Shown here: one piece after another, positions 43,003 to 52,205 of the stretch
How the letters are laid out: every line of letters begins with the position of its first letter
Numbering within the stretch: position 1 is the stretch's first letter
Origin: Halioglobus sp.
GTDB lineage: Bacteria; Pseudomonadota; Gammaproteobacteria; Pseudomonadales; Halieaceae
Direction: 5' to 3'
Assembly: GCA_020443425.1 (NCBI GenBank)
Contig: JAGRIE010000008.1
Coordinates: 1 to 64,000 of the forward strand
DNA length: 64,000 nucleotides
Made by a program: the position numbers and the translations under genes
The notes under the pieces: generated by a model
Database searches by the model: none
The model's input: the letters and a program-made list of their open reading frames with translations, nothing else
Told to the model about the DNA's origin: nothing

Positions 43003-43968
43003 TCAGGCGGTGAGGTTAAAGACAAAGCACGCCTGATCGCCCCTGCCTTCCCGGTTCAGGACCTCGGCCTGCTGCCTGAAGGTGTCGAGCTGCTGTGATG
43101 AGAACAACTCGCTGTCGGTTTTTTCGATCAGCGCGATATCTCTCTGGTATTTCTCGCTGCCGGTGAACTGGAAGGCGGTGGAATCATAGTGGACGCTGTC
43201 CAGGGTAAACCCGTGTTGGCAGGCGAGTTGCTCGAGGCTGCCGGCGCTGTGCAGGTAGAGGTGGCGGGGCGCGTCCAACTGTACCCAGTGCTCCGCGTAG
43301 TGTTCCCATGCCCACGAGGACGAAAGCGGTACCCGGATCAGGAGACTGCCACCGCCCTTCAGCAGATCGGCAGCCGCGGTAAAGGTCCGGTGCTGGTTCG
43401 GGATGTGCTCCAGGCTGTGATGCATCATCACCAGATCGAAGCCCTTGTGCTTGTCGCTGTCGCCGGCGATATCCCAGATCTGGTCTTTATAGATCTGCAC
43501 CCCGCAGGGGTAGGTGATGGGTTCATCGATAAAGGGATCTACACCTTCAAGGCGCCTGAAGACCTTTTTATCCAGTTTCAGCAACAGCTTGCCCGCCCCG
43601 CAACCGACATCCAGTATCCGCTGTCTGCTGTCCAGCTGCAGGACGTCGAGCCACGGTGGCAGGCTGGGTTTGCGTAAAAAGAACAGCAGCGCCGACTTCA
43701 ATCTGTCCCCGCCCAATACCGCATTCAGCTTCATCTCTCGCAGCGTGGCCTCGATGCGGCCATGGCGGTGCAGCTTCCTGATGTGCATGGAGTAGTACTG
43801 CGCGGGGTAGTAGCGGCCGATATCATCCGGGATAGTGCGTATCTGCAGGCAGGCGCAGGCCGGACAGCGTTGATACTGAAATTCGTCCCGGGTGCCGAAA
43901 TACATCTCCTTGACAGTGTAGAAGGTGCTATCGAGCGCCGCGCCGCAAACCCTGCAATTGTCTACCAC
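43003..43968 (-). CDS. Class I SAM-dependent methyltransferase with N-terminal zinc ribbon
   Basis: A 321-residue protein starting at GTG. Two CxxC-type pairs (CRVCG and CPACACL) make a small zinc-ribbon head. A methyltransferase domain follows with motif I RILDVGCGAGKLLLKLDKK, motif II-like EGVDPF, and GFDLVMMHHSLEHIPNQHRTF, the acidic/His region of methyltransferase-type domains (Methyltransf_23). This architecture is often seen in sugar or polyketide C-methyltransferases. No substrate gene is adjacent. It is convergent with the MatB-like gene, 4 bp between stops. Confidence 0.83.
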   Translation of the reverse strand: MVDNCRVCGAALDSTFYTVKEMYFGTRDEFQYQRCPACACLQIRTIPDDIGRYYPAQYYSMHIRKLHRHGRIEATLREMKLNAVLGGDRLKSALLFFLRKPSLPPWLDVLQLDSRQRILDVGCGAGKLLLKLDKKVFRRLEGVDPFIDEPITYPCGVQIYKDQIWDIAGDSDKHKGFDLVMMHHSLEHIPNQHRTFTAAADLLKGGGSLLIRVPLSSSWAWEHYAEHWVQLDAPRHLYLHSAGSLEQLACQHGFTLDSVHYDSTAFQFTGSEKYQRDIALIEKTDSELFSSQQLDTFRQQAEVLNREGRGDQACFVFNLTA

Positions 43969-44032
43969 GGGTACCGCCTTATTGGTTGAGTCATCAGCCG
44001 CCAGTATACGGCATGCTAGCGATGGATATTAT

Positions 44033-44059
44033 TTGACATAGTTTATGCCGATATATAAA
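44033..44059 (+). promoter_or_regulatory. Likely sigma70 promoter of the first nitronate-monooxygenase-like gene
   Basis: Consensus -35 TTGACA (44033-44038) and -10 TATAAA (44054-44059) with a short 15-bp spacer, 40 bp before the ATG at 44100. A short spacer usually lowers strength unless an activator is used. Confidence 0.45.
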
Positions 44060-44099
44060 GTCTCAGAAATTTTTGCATCAGGGCAAGAGGTCAGAGTAC

Positions 44100-45071
44100 A
44101 TGAAAACCAGGTTGACAGAATTGTTGGGTATCGAGACACCGATCGTGTGTGGCGGCATGATGCGGGTGGGAACGGCGGAGCTGGCAGCTGCGGCCTCCAA
44201 TGCCGGTGCGCTGGGGGTGATGACCGCACTGACACAGCCGACGCTGGAAGGGCTGCGCGCCGAGATCGAAAAATGCCGTTCACTGACCAGTAAGCCCTTC
44301 GGTGTCAACGTGACGGTGGGCGTGGTCACGACCGAGATCAACTACGACGATATTGTGGATGTCATCATCGACAGTGGTGTGAAAATCGTCGAGACGGCAG
44401 GGCGCAGCCCCGAACCCTTCATGGAGCGTTTCAAGTCCGCCGGTATCAAGGTGATCCACAAATGCGTCGCGGTCAGGCATGCACTGAAAGCCGAGCGCAT
44501 CGGTGTCGATGTGGTCAGCATCGACGGCTTTGAGTGCGCCGGCCACCCGGGTGAGCAGGATGTGGGCGGCCTGGTGCTGTTCCCGGCGGCGGCGCAGGCG
44601 CTGAAAATCCCGGTGCTGGCCTCCGGCGGTATTGCCGATGGACGCGGCCTGGCCGCTGCCCTGGCGCTGGGCTGTGAAGGTATCAATATGGGCTCGCGAT
44701 TCCTGGTGACCCAGGAGGCACCTATTCACGAGGGCATCAAGCAGAAGATTGTCGAGATGGACGAGAACCAGACGCGCCTGATCTTCCGCAGCTATAAGAA
44801 TACTGCGCGGGTTTATCGCAACAGCGTGGCGGACAAGGTCGCGGAACTGGAGGCCGAGGGCGCCGATTTCGGCAAGGTGCACCATCTGGTATCCGGTGCC
44901 AACCAGGAGAAGGCCTGGTCGACGGGCGACATCGAGGCCGGTATGGTCACGGTGGGTATGAGCGGCGGCCTGATCAATGACATTCCCACCTGCGAAGAAC
45001 TGGTGAAAACGATTGTTGCAGATGCGCGCGCCATTATTAACGATCGTCTCGCCGCCATCGCTGCAGACTGA
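44100..45071 (+). CDS. Nitronate monooxygenase-family flavoprotein (1)
   Basis: A 323-residue FMN TIM-barrel of the NMO/2-nitropropane dioxygenase-like family. TRLTELLGIETPIVCGGMMRVGTAELAAAASNAGALGVMTA is the FMN-phosphate N-terminus, KPFGVNVTVGV is strand beta2, SIDGFECAGHPG includes the conserved His that acts as base, and PVLASGGIADGRGLAAALALGCEGINMGSRFL is the FMN-phosphate loop. Substrates in this broad family include nitronates and enones, so the name is generic. I chose ATG 44100 (MKTRLTELL) with AGAGGT upstream. A sulfatase and a second NMO-family gene follow. Confidence 0.88.
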   Translation: MKTRLTELLGIETPIVCGGMMRVGTAELAAAASNAGALGVMTALTQPTLEGLRAEIEKCRSLTSKPFGVNVTVGVVTTEINYDDIVDVIIDSGVKIVETAGRSPEPFMERFKSAGIKVIHKCVAVRHALKAERIGVDVVSIDGFECAGHPGEQDVGGLVLFPAAAQALKIPVLASGGIADGRGLAAALALGCEGINMGSRFLVTQEAPIHEGIKQKIVEMDENQTRLIFRSYKNTARVYRNSVADKVAELEAEGADFGKVHHLVSGANQEKAWSTGDIEAGMVTVGMSGGLINDIPTCEELVKTIVADARAIINDRLAAIAAD

Positions 45072-45118
45072 CAGCGCCCTGGCAAACGCCGCACCGCATT
45101 CCACCGCAGAGGTCAGCT

Positions 45119-46789
45119 ATGAAGAAGATCATTGTTTACTCGCTGGTGGGTATTGCGGTGCTGGCTGCGGTCGTCTGGTTCAATCGCGTCGATGCAATGC
45201 TGGCGCTGCTCAAGTTCAGGTCCGAGCGGGAGTTTGTGGTCGCGCCCAATCGCGCCATACCCTGGGAGCAGGGGCCGGCTGTCGCGCCACAACCGCGTTC
45301 GCAACAACCGCCCAATATCATCCTGATACTGGCCGATGACCTCGGCTACAACGACCTCTCCACATTTGGTGGCGGGGTGGCCGGCGGGCGGGTGAGAACG
45401 CCGGGTATCGACAGTATCGCCGAGCAGGGTGCGGTGTTCATGCAATCCTATGCCGGCAACGCCACCTGTGCGCCCTCGCGGGCAATGATTATGACCGGGC
45501 GCTACCCGACGCGCACCGGCTTTGAATTTACGCCCACGCCCTCCGGCATGGGGCCGGTGGTGGCTATGGTCGCCGACAGCATGGACACCGGCTTGCCGGC
45601 GGCCCGGTTCAATGAAGCCGGCGCTGCCGGGGCGCCGCCCTACGAGGAGCAGGGCCTGCCCAGCGCCGAGGTCACGGTGGCGGAGGTATTGCGCGACAGG
45701 GGGTACCACACAGCGCATATCGGCAAATGGCATCTCGGTCGCAGCGAGGGCTTCGCACCGATTGACCAGGGCTTCGATGAAAGCCTGCTGATGGCCAGCG
45801 GCCTGTACCTGCCGGAGGACGACCCCGAGGTGGTGAATGCGAAACTGGATTTTGACCCCATTGATCGCTTTCTCTGGGCCAGGATGGAGTATGCGGCATC
45901 GTTCAACAATCGCGGTGACGAGCGGTTCGAGCCGGGCGGTTACCTGACCGACTACTGGACCGATGAAGCCATCGCGATGATCAAAGCCAACCGCAATCGC
46001 CCGTTCTTCCTCTATCTGGCGCACTGGGGTGTACACACGCCACTGCAGGCGACCCGTGAGGACTACGAGGCGGTGGGTGATATCCAGCCGCATCACCTGC
46101 GCGTTTACGCGGCCATGATCCGCGCGCTGGATCGCAGTGTCAGCCGTATCATCGAGGCGCTGGAGGACGAGGGCCTGGCCGACAACACGCTGGTGATCTT
46201 TTCCAGTGATAACGGCGGCCCCGGCTATATCGGCCTGCCCGACATCAACGCTCCCTTTCGCGGCTGGAAGTTGAGCAACTTCGAGGGTGGGCTGAGAGTG
46301 CCGCTGTTTGTTAAATGGCCGCAGCGTATCGCGCCGCATACAGTGGTGGAGACGCCGGTTGCCCATATCGACCTGATGCCGACAATCGTCGCGGCCGCCG
46401 GGGCCGAGCCGCCCCCGGGTGTGGTTATCGACGGCCGCGATATCCTGCCGCTGGCCACCGGCGAGGGTGTCGAGCGCTGGGATCGCGATACGCTGTTCTG
46501 GCAGAGTGGCTACTACCGTGCGGTGCGCCGCGGCGACTGGAAGTTGCAGGTGTCGGAGAATCCGGACAGGGCCTGGCTGTACAATCTGGCGGATGACCCC
46601 ACTGAGCAGCATAACCTGGCGGAGCAGCGCACCGATAAACGCGACGAGTTGATGGCGCTGCTGGATGCGCACCGGCGATCCGCGCGCAAACCCCTGTACC
46701 CGTATGTTGTGGAAATGCCGGTTGCCGTCGATAAGACTCTGGCCGAACCTTTCGAGGCGGGTGACGAGTACATTTATTGGCCCAACTGA
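45119..46789 (+). CDS. Sulfatase, arylsulfatase-like, membrane anchored
   Basis: A 556-residue type I sulfatase. An N-terminal hydrophobic segment (IIVYSLVGIAVLAAVVWF, residues 4-21) acts as anchor or signal. LADDLGYNDLSTFGG gives the metal-binding aspartates. The formylglycine motif CAPSRAMIMTGRYPTRTG lies at residues 117-121 for CAPSR, so Cys117 would be converted to formylglycine by a maturation enzyme; that gene is not in this window. Further motifs are IGKWHLG and FSSDNGGPGYIG. It probably hydrolyses sulfate esters in the periplasm. The substrate (steroid sulfate, aryl sulfate or sulfated glycan) is open. It sits between two NMO-family genes. Confidence 0.92.
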   Translation: MKKIIVYSLVGIAVLAAVVWFNRVDAMLALLKFRSEREFVVAPNRAIPWEQGPAVAPQPRSQQPPNIILILADDLGYNDLSTFGGGVAGGRVRTPGIDSIAEQGAVFMQSYAGNATCAPSRAMIMTGRYPTRTGFEFTPTPSGMGPVVAMVADSMDTGLPAARFNEAGAAGAPPYEEQGLPSAEVTVAEVLRDRGYHTAHIGKWHLGRSEGFAPIDQGFDESLLMASGLYLPEDDPEVVNAKLDFDPIDRFLWARMEYAASFNNRGDERFEPGGYLTDYWTDEAIAMIKANRNRPFFLYLAHWGVHTPLQATREDYEAVGDIQPHHLRVYAAMIRALDRSVSRIIEALEDEGLADNTLVIFSSDNGGPGYIGLPDINAPFRGWKLSNFEGGLRVPLFVKWPQRIAPHTVVETPVAHIDLMPTIVAAAGAEPPPGVVIDGRDILPLATGEGVERWDRDTLFWQSGYYRAVRRGDWKLQVSENPDRAWLYNLADDPTEQHNLAEQRTDKRDELMALLDAHRRSARKPLYPYVVEMPVAVDKTLAEPFEAGDEYIYWPN

Positions 46790-46961
46790 GCAGCTCGGGC
46801 CAGCGCCGCCCGTCACCTTCCTCCGGGAATCCACGGATGCACATGAGGACAGATCGGGACGCCGACAGAACAGCACTATCAGTGCCAATACAATTGCCGG
46901 CCGTCACCGGCGTCGAGCACATGTTGTTCCAACACTGAATTCAAACGTTAACCAGAGGGCG

Positions 46962-47915
46962 ATGATTTTGACTGGCAAGCCGATAAAAAACCGTGTTACC
47001 GAAATGACGGGCACCGACTACCCGATCATACAGGCCCCGATGGGCTGGATTGCCCGCGCGCAGCTGGCATCCGCCGTCAGCAATGCCGGTGGCCTGGGCA
47101 TTATCGAGACCTCTTCGGGGGAGTTCGACAATATCAAGGCCGAGGTCGAGAAAATGCGCGAGCTGACCGACAAACCGTTCGGCATGAATGTGGCGCTGTC
47201 CTATGTCAAGGGCACCAATGTCATCGACTTCGTGATTGAGCAGGGCATCAAGTTCGTCACCACCTCCTCGGGCAGCCCGAAAGTGTGTACCGAGGCGTTC
47301 CAGCAGGCCGGTATCAAAGTATTTCATGTCGTGCCGACACTGGAGATGGCGCTGAAGGCGATTGACTGTGGCGTGGACGGGCTGGTGGTGGAAGGTGGTG
47401 AGGGCGGCGGTTTCAAAAATCCCAGCCCGGTTGCCAGCATGGTGTTGCTGCCGCTGATCCGCTCCCGGGTGGATGTCCCCATCATCGCCGCCGGCGGCAT
47501 CTGTGACGGTCTGTCCATGGCGGGTGCCTTTGCAATGGGCGCGGAGGGTGTGCAGATGGGGACACGCATGCTGTCCTGCTCCGATTCGCCGGTACACGGC
47601 AACTGGAAAGAGGCAGTCGTTGCCGCGCGGGAGACCGATACCGTATTCCTCAACCAGCAGTCGCGTCCGGCGCTGCGCGCACTGCGTACAGCGCGCACTG
47701 CCGAGCTTGAGCCCTTGGGCAAGTTCGACCTGGCGGAGCATATGGCCAATCTGCAGGCACTGTATTTCGGCGGTGATATGGAGGCGGCGATTCCGCTGTC
47801 CGGCCAGGTGGCGGGTCGCATCGACAGGATTATGAGCGCGCGTGACATCATCGCCGGGACCATGGCGGAATTCGAGCGTGTGATGCAAGGGCTGGCGACA
47901 CAGTACGCATCCTGA
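46962..47915 (+). CDS. Nitronate monooxygenase-family flavoprotein (2)
   Basis: A 317-residue paralogue of the NMO-like gene at 44100. PIIQAPMGWIARAQLASAVSNAGGLGIIETSSG is the N-terminal FMN region, KPFGMNVALSYVKG follows, and VVEGGEGGGFKNPS occupies the place where NMOs have their histidine motif. Here no His is seen (VEGGEGGGF), which differs from the first copy (ECAGHPG). The C-terminal FMN-phosphate loop VPIIAAGGICDGLSMAGAFAMGAEGVQMGTRML is intact. ATG 46962 has AGAGGG upstream; the longer frame starting at 46665 overlaps the sulfatase end and is not the gene start. Confidence 0.86.
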   Translation: MILTGKPIKNRVTEMTGTDYPIIQAPMGWIARAQLASAVSNAGGLGIIETSSGEFDNIKAEVEKMRELTDKPFGMNVALSYVKGTNVIDFVIEQGIKFVTTSSGSPKVCTEAFQQAGIKVFHVVPTLEMALKAIDCGVDGLVVEGGEGGGFKNPSPVASMVLLPLIRSRVDVPIIAAGGICDGLSMAGAFAMGAEGVQMGTRMLSCSDSPVHGNWKEAVVAARETDTVFLNQQSRPALRALRTARTAELEPLGKFDLAEHMANLQALYFGGDMEAAIPLSGQVAGRIDRIMSARDIIAGTMAEFERVMQGLATQYAS

Positions 47916-48122
47916 TACCAGCCGCGTGTTGCGATCTTGCCGCGCGCGGATGTTTTCCGGCGCGGTGCCAGATGCGGTGACGATGAAGCGCACCGCGCAT
48001 TGTCGATTGCTGTGGACGTTTTGATGTGTATACTGCCGCTATGCCCATTGCAAAACGTCATGTCTTTCCCGCTACGCACGCTTCCGCGCGTGTGGGCGGC
48101 CGTATCTTCGCCTTCCTCTCCA

Positions 48123-48156
48123 CTGGCGGCTAGATCACTCCCGATTTAGTCGCCAG
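48123..48156 (+). promoter_or_regulatory. Hairpin in the rnk leader
   Basis: CTGGCGGCTAGAT (48123-48135) pairs with ATTTAGTCGCCAG (48144-48156), 13 bp including two G-U wobbles, with an 8-nt loop. The wobbles exist only in RNA read from the plus strand. The structure lies 46 bp before ATG of rnk and could be a leader element or an upstream terminator. A T-run follows about 22 nt later. Confidence 0.45.
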
Positions 48157-48202
48157 CCACTAAAACACCTGTTGCCGTATTTTTTTCCTGAGAGGAATTC
48201 CC

Positions 48203-48580
48203 ATGCTATCCCCACGTTCCGTGCTGATCGGTCGGCGCGATCTCGACCGTCTGGACACCCTGATCCACAACCGTACCCCGAGCGAAACCAGCCTGCTCTA
48301 TGAAGAGTTGGATGCCGCTATTGTCGTGGAAGACGATCTGCTGCCCGACGATGTTGTGCGTATGAACACGACCATCCGCTTTGTCGATCTCGACACCAGT
48401 GTGGAGTCAACGGTCGAACTGGTCTATCCGCATGAACTACAGGGCGACGCCGGCCGTGTGTCGATACTGGCGCCGGTGGGCGCTGCGCTGATCGGCTTGC
48501 GCGTTGGGGAGACCATCGAGTGGCCTTTGCCAAATGGCAAGCACAGGCACCTGAAGGTGATGGCTGTCGGGGAGGCCTGA
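48203..48580 (+). CDS. rnk: Regulator of nucleoside diphosphate kinase Rnk
   Basis: A 125-residue protein, close to the 136 of E. coli Rnk. The N-terminal coiled part (RDLDRLDTLIHNRTPSETSLLYEELDAAIVVEDDLLPDDVVRMNTTIRFVD) is followed by the GreA/GreB C-terminal domain (VELVYPHELQGDAGRVSILAPVGAALIGLRVGETIEWPLPNGKHRHLKVMAV). Rnk binds RNA polymerase near the secondary channel and affects nucleoside diphosphate kinase levels. GAGAGG lies upstream of ATG 48203. The 286-bp upstream gap holds the hairpin described above. Confidence 0.92.
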   Translation: MLSPRSVLIGRRDLDRLDTLIHNRTPSETSLLYEELDAAIVVEDDLLPDDVVRMNTTIRFVDLDTSVESTVELVYPHELQGDAGRVSILAPVGAALIGLRVGETIEWPLPNGKHRHLKVMAVGEA

Positions 48581-48662
48581 TGGCCCCGGGCCTCCTCATC
48601 CAAACAGCGGGGGCTTCAGGCTGGCAGGCCGCTCCCCGTGGTGTTGCGGCTGGCATCGCGTT

Positions 48663-49517
48663 TCACGGTGTGCCTTCAGGATACTCCGCAGAAACCGATA
48701 CGGCCTCCCAGGCCTGCAGGCGTTGCTGGATGCCTGTGAGTCGTTCGCGGTAGGCCTGCAGCAGCCCGGCACCCAGTACCAGTTGTGCGGGTGGGTTTTC
48801 CATGGTGGCGAGGTCGACAAAAACCTGTGCCGCGCGCACCGGGTCACCCGGCTGTTTGCCGTCGATGGCCGCGATCATATCGAGGCGACTGCCGACGGAC
48901 TCAGCGTAATCGTCGATACGCGTGGCGCTGCGCTGCATCGAGCGACCGGACCAGTCCGTGCGAAACGCCCCGGGCTGCACGGTTATCACGTCGATGCCCA
49001 GCTCCGACACCTCCTTGCCCAGCGCTTCCATCACGCCCTCCAGCGCGTGCTTGGAGGCACTGTAAAAGCCGGTGCCGGGATTCGCCATCAGGCCGGCCTG
49101 CGAGGAGTTGTTGATAATGCGTCCCCGGCGTCGCTGGCGAAAGTAGGGCAGTACCAATCGTGTCATCGCCAAAGTGGCGAAAAAATTGGTTTCAAACATC
49201 GCGCGGAACGCGTCCTCCTCGCCTTCTTCAATGGCGGCGACATAGCCGTAGCCGGCATTGTTTACCAGTACGTCGAGCCGGCCGAAGTGGTCCAGGGTTG
49301 CCTGCAGGGCAGTCTCCCGCTGTGCCGCGTCGGTGATGTCCAGCGGTACGGCCAGTGCGCGACCGGGGTACTCCCGGCATAGATCCGCAACCGACTCTGT
49401 GCGGCGGGCTGTCACCGCCACTTTCGCCCCGCGCTGCAGCGCGCACAGGGCAATCTCCCGTCCAAAGCCGGTGGAGCAGCCGGTGATCAGCCATACGGAC
49501 TCGGTTATCGGTGTCAT
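48663..49517 (-). CDS. SDR-family oxidoreductase coupled to DUF1214 protein
   Basis: A 284-residue SDR. WLITGCSTGFGREIALCALQRGAKVAVTARR is the cofactor motif, LVNNAGYGYVAAIEEGEED is NNAG, and GRIINNSSQAGLMANPGTGFYSASKHALEG supplies Ser, Tyr and Lys. This subgroup (GCSTGFG, YSASK) resembles 3-oxoacyl-ACP reductase-like and retinol/hydroxysteroid-dehydrogenase-like enzymes. The start ATG 49517 overlaps the stop of the upstream DUF1214 gene (ATGA, 4 nt), with GGGAGG upstream, so both are translated together. Substrate unknown. Confidence 0.88.
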   Translation of the reverse strand: MTPITESVWLITGCSTGFGREIALCALQRGAKVAVTARRTESVADLCREYPGRALAVPLDITDAAQRETALQATLDHFGRLDVLVNNAGYGYVAAIEEGEEDAFRAMFETNFFATLAMTRLVLPYFRQRRRGRIINNSSQAGLMANPGTGFYSASKHALEGVMEALGKEVSELGIDVITVQPGAFRTDWSGRSMQRSATRIDDYAESVGSRLDMIAAIDGKQPGDPVRAAQVFVDLATMENPPAQLVLGAGLLQAYRERLTGIQQRLQAWEAVSVSAEYPEGTP

Positions 49518-50773
49518 CGGCCCGCCTCCCCGGCGATACGCCAGGCGTAGCTGCTGGCGCGCTCGTCCAGTTGCTGCCTGCGCTGTTGCGGCGATACCTT
49601 CCGGCACCCCGACGGCAGCGACTGTTGCAGTTGCGCCAATGTGGTGAGTCGGGATTTGACGCCAAAGGAAGCGCCTGGTGCGCCGCCTTCAAATTCAGCC
49701 CAGCGCAGGGTGAGAATGCCCTCGGGCATATCCGTCGGATCCAGCCAGTTGTGAACGCCTGGATCCTGCAGTGACACCACGAATGTATAGCTGCCATCGT
49801 CGTTGGCGACCGCCTGGTGTTTGTTCAGGCTGCCGTTGCGATGGACAATTTCGTTCGAGGTACCCCAGATATTGGTGATCGGCGCGATAAAATAGTCGGC
49901 CCCTCCCATGTCGACATCCAGCACGATGGCGCTGTGCGTATCGGGCAGTGCGAAGTGGCCCATGATGTAGATCTGCCCGCGCAGGGCGCCGTCGCTCTCG
50001 CGATCGATCACAAAGTCGAATTCGTTCACCGGCCTGTCCAGTGCCTGCCGGTTCCAGCGCGTGGTGTTCGTCGCCCACTTGTGCATGTAATCCTTGATGC
50101 GGTCCAGTTGTTCGCGCTCGGAAAAAGGGGGGCGTGACGGCGTGTCGCCGAGTCGCTCAATACTCAGTTCATTGGCGCGATCCTGTGCCCAGTCAAAAAT
50201 CACATCGCGAATATAGAATTCGTGTGCCTCGGGCCCGCTCTGGATGTGATTGCTGCGGCCCTCTGAGGGCGAGCTGTCGACAGTGATTTCAAAGTAGCCC
50301 TGTTCATCGACGACCAGTTCGTGGCCGGACAGCAGGCCTACCGTTTGCATCACGGGGCTCCAGAGCGTGAAGTAGTTCTCCACCAGCCTGCGCGCGCCGA
50401 CGCGGCCGCGGATAAGGTAGCGCTCCTCACCGCTGATCGGTATTACCCGGTAGACGCTGTCGGGGTTGTCGATGCCCCAGCGGCTGCCCGGTATGTTAAC
50501 GCCATCGAGCGTATGGGGCAGGCGGGTGATGGTCACGACCTTGGGATAGAGCGGGTCCTGGTTCAGTGCCCATACCACGGCCCCGAACATCACCTCCTCG
50601 AAAGCGGCGTCAAAGCAGCTGCGCATGACGTCGCCGGGTTTGGCGAGATCCAGCCAGTAGTCGCGAACCTCCCTGCGGGCGGCCTCAATCTCGTGATGGT
50701 GGTAGTAATCCAGTGCCAGTCGCTCATGGGCGCGCTGTTCTGGCGTATCGATAGGATTGTGCGGATGACTCAT
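49514..50773 (-). CDS. DUF1214-containing soluble protein
   Basis: A 419-residue protein without signal peptide. The centre has ERYLIRGRVGARRLVENYFTLWSPVMQTVGLLSGHELVVDEQGYFEITVDSSPSEGRSNHIQSGPEAHEFYIRDVIFDWAQ. The C-terminal half is DMGGADYFIAPITNIWGTSNEIVHRNGSLNKHQAVANDDGSYTFVVSLQDPGVHNWLDPTDMPEGILTLRWAEFEG. The DGSYTFVVSLQDPGVHNWLDP block is a DUF1214 hallmark. The function is unknown. Stop overlaps the SDR start. The neighbouring sulfotransferase and SDR suggest small-molecule metabolism. The upstream gap 50774-50956 has no recognisable element. Confidence 0.72.
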   Translation of the reverse strand: MSHPHNPIDTPEQRAHERLALDYYHHHEIEAARREVRDYWLDLAKPGDVMRSCFDAAFEEVMFGAVVWALNQDPLYPKVVTITRLPHTLDGVNIPGSRWGIDNPDSVYRVIPISGEERYLIRGRVGARRLVENYFTLWSPVMQTVGLLSGHELVVDEQGYFEITVDSSPSEGRSNHIQSGPEAHEFYIRDVIFDWAQDRANELSIERLGDTPSRPPFSEREQLDRIKDYMHKWATNTTRWNRQALDRPVNEFDFVIDRESDGALRGQIYIMGHFALPDTHSAIVLDVDMGGADYFIAPITNIWGTSNEIVHRNGSLNKHQAVANDDGSYTFVVSLQDPGVHNWLDPTDMPEGILTLRWAEFEGGAPGASFGVKSRLTTLAQLQQSLPSGCRKVSPQQRRQQLDERASSYAWRIAGEAGR

Positions 50774-50956
50774 TATGTTATCCCCCGGCCCGTTGCATCA
50801 GCGGGTCGTTATTATTCGAGCAAGTACAGGGCGTACTGCATGAGAAAAATACTAAAGTAGGGATATGGAAAATGAAAGCGCCCGCCGACAATGCTGCGCG
50901 CTGGTACGCGGGTGGATACCGGTGCACTGCAGCGGTTGCCGGTCGGCTAAACCCGT

Positions 50957-52132
50957 TTAATCGACAAACGCACGCCGGTACTCGGCGAAATCCCGCGCCA
51001 GGCCCTCGCGGTTGAACCCGAACTGCTCCAGCGTGTAGTGGTGCGGTGCGCGGTCATCGCGCCGGTTATCCGCAAGCCACTGTGCCATCGCCCTGCGGGT
51101 GTCCCGGTCCGGTGACATTGCAAGCCGGGCGTAGATCCCCTCTACCGCAGGCAGCGGGCGCCGGGCGGTATCGCTGTACTGTACATCGATGAACTGCGCC
51201 GGGTTCCCTGCTCTGACCTGCAGCGCGCGCCGCAGGCTGTTGGCGAACTTGTCGCTCCAGTGGCGGCCCAGCACGACGGGATCAATTGCATCACTGCCCA
51301 TTTTGCCCAGCGCGTAATTCATGCTGCACAGCGACGGAATGGTCTGCAGTGGGTCGCGGTGCGTCATGATCACCGTGGCCCCGGGAAACACTGCCAGGAG
51401 AATCTCGAGGTGGTGCAGATGATGTGGTGTCTTCAGCAGCCAGCGCTCACCGGAGAGGCCCTGGCGCCGCTTCTGCCACTGCAGGAATTGCAGCAGGCGG
51501 TACAGGTACCGGTAGCCGGGCGTGTTGTCGTGCTCGTTCAGCCAGCGTGCATAGCCGGGAAGGTGGGCAAAGGACTCCGGCACGGTGCTGTAGAAACTGT
51601 GTTCGAGCAGCATGACATCCTCGTCGGCCGCGCAGGCCTCGAGCGGGTGTATGGCGGAGAGTCCGGGGCTCGCCGCCAGCATCTGCCGCACCTCCTCCTG
51701 TGCCAGCGGAATACGGCTGTCGTCGCCACTGAAATCATGGTCGGGCGCCGGCGCGGGGTAGCGTGTCTCGTACCACAGCGGTGCCAGGAAGCGCTTGTCG
51801 CAGGCCAGCAGCCGGTGCAGCAGCGTGGTGCCGGTGCGCATCAGGCCTACGATCACGACCGGCGCGACAATCTGCTCTTCCAGTATCTGCGGATGCCGTT
51901 GAATCCAGTGTTCAACCAGCAGGCGGTTCGCCAGCAGTTCCACGATACGCGTGAACTGTCCGAAACGGCCGGCACGGGACAGCGCCGCCTCTTCGTTCAG
52001 CGAATGCAGCAGGGCCTGTAACGGTTGCAGGAAGTCGTCGTCACCAAAGTCCTGTTGCACGGCTTTCGCACGGGCAGCGGCCAGTATGGCGGGCAGTTCC
52101 AGGGTGACGTCAGGTATCTGTGTTGCTTGCAT
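50957..52132 (-). CDS. Sulfotransferase family protein
   Basis: A 391-residue PAPS-dependent sulfotransferase. The 5'-phosphosulfate-binding loop is [18 protein letters not shown]; the 3'-phosphate-binding region is [21 protein letters not shown], preceded by [24 protein letters not shown] with the catalytic-type KTP lysine. Members of this bacterial group (Sulfotransfer_3) transfer sulfate to hydroxyl groups of glycans or small molecules; the acceptor is unknown. It is cytoplasmic. The sulfatase 4 kb away may be a functional counterpart, but they are not in one operon. Confidence 0.88.
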   Translation of the reverse strand: MQATQIPDVTLELPAILAAARAKAVQQDFGDDDFLQPLQALLHSLNEEAALSRAGRFGQFTRIVELLANRLLVEHWIQRHPQILEEQIVAPVVIVGLMRTGTTLLHRLLACDKRFLAPLWYETRYPAPAPDHDFSGDDSRIPLAQEEVRQMLAASPGLSAIHPLEACAADEDVMLLEHSFYSTVPESFAHLPGYARWLNEHDNTPGYRYLYRLLQFLQWQKRRQGLSGERWLLKTPHHLHHLEILLAVFPGATVIMTHRDPLQTIPSLCSMNYALGKMGSDAIDPVVLGRHWSDKFANSLRRALQVRAGNPAQFIDVQYSDTARRPLPAVEGIYARLAMSPDRDTRRAMAQWLADNRRDDRAPHHYTLEQFGFNREGLARDFAEYRRAFVD

Positions 52133-52173
52133 GGCGGATCAGGGTTGGCCCAAATCACGCAGTAAACACGATC

Positions 52174-52198
52174 CGGGGAGCCTTGGGAAGGCTCCCCG
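52174..52198 (-). terminator. Strong hairpin after gltD
   Basis: A perfect 11-bp stem CGGGGAGCCTT / AAGGCTCCCCG with a GGG loop lies 7 bp beyond the gltD stop on the minus strand. No long U-run follows, but a GC-rich stem of this length close to an operon end suggests a terminator or mRNA 3'-end protector. Confidence 0.7.
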
Positions 52199-52205
52199 CG
52201 ATAGA

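Noticed and set aside
45113-46888. 591-codon minus-strand open frame opposite the sulfatase
   Set aside because: The sulfatase has an intact CAPSR motif and ribosome site; the antisense product is unrecognisable.
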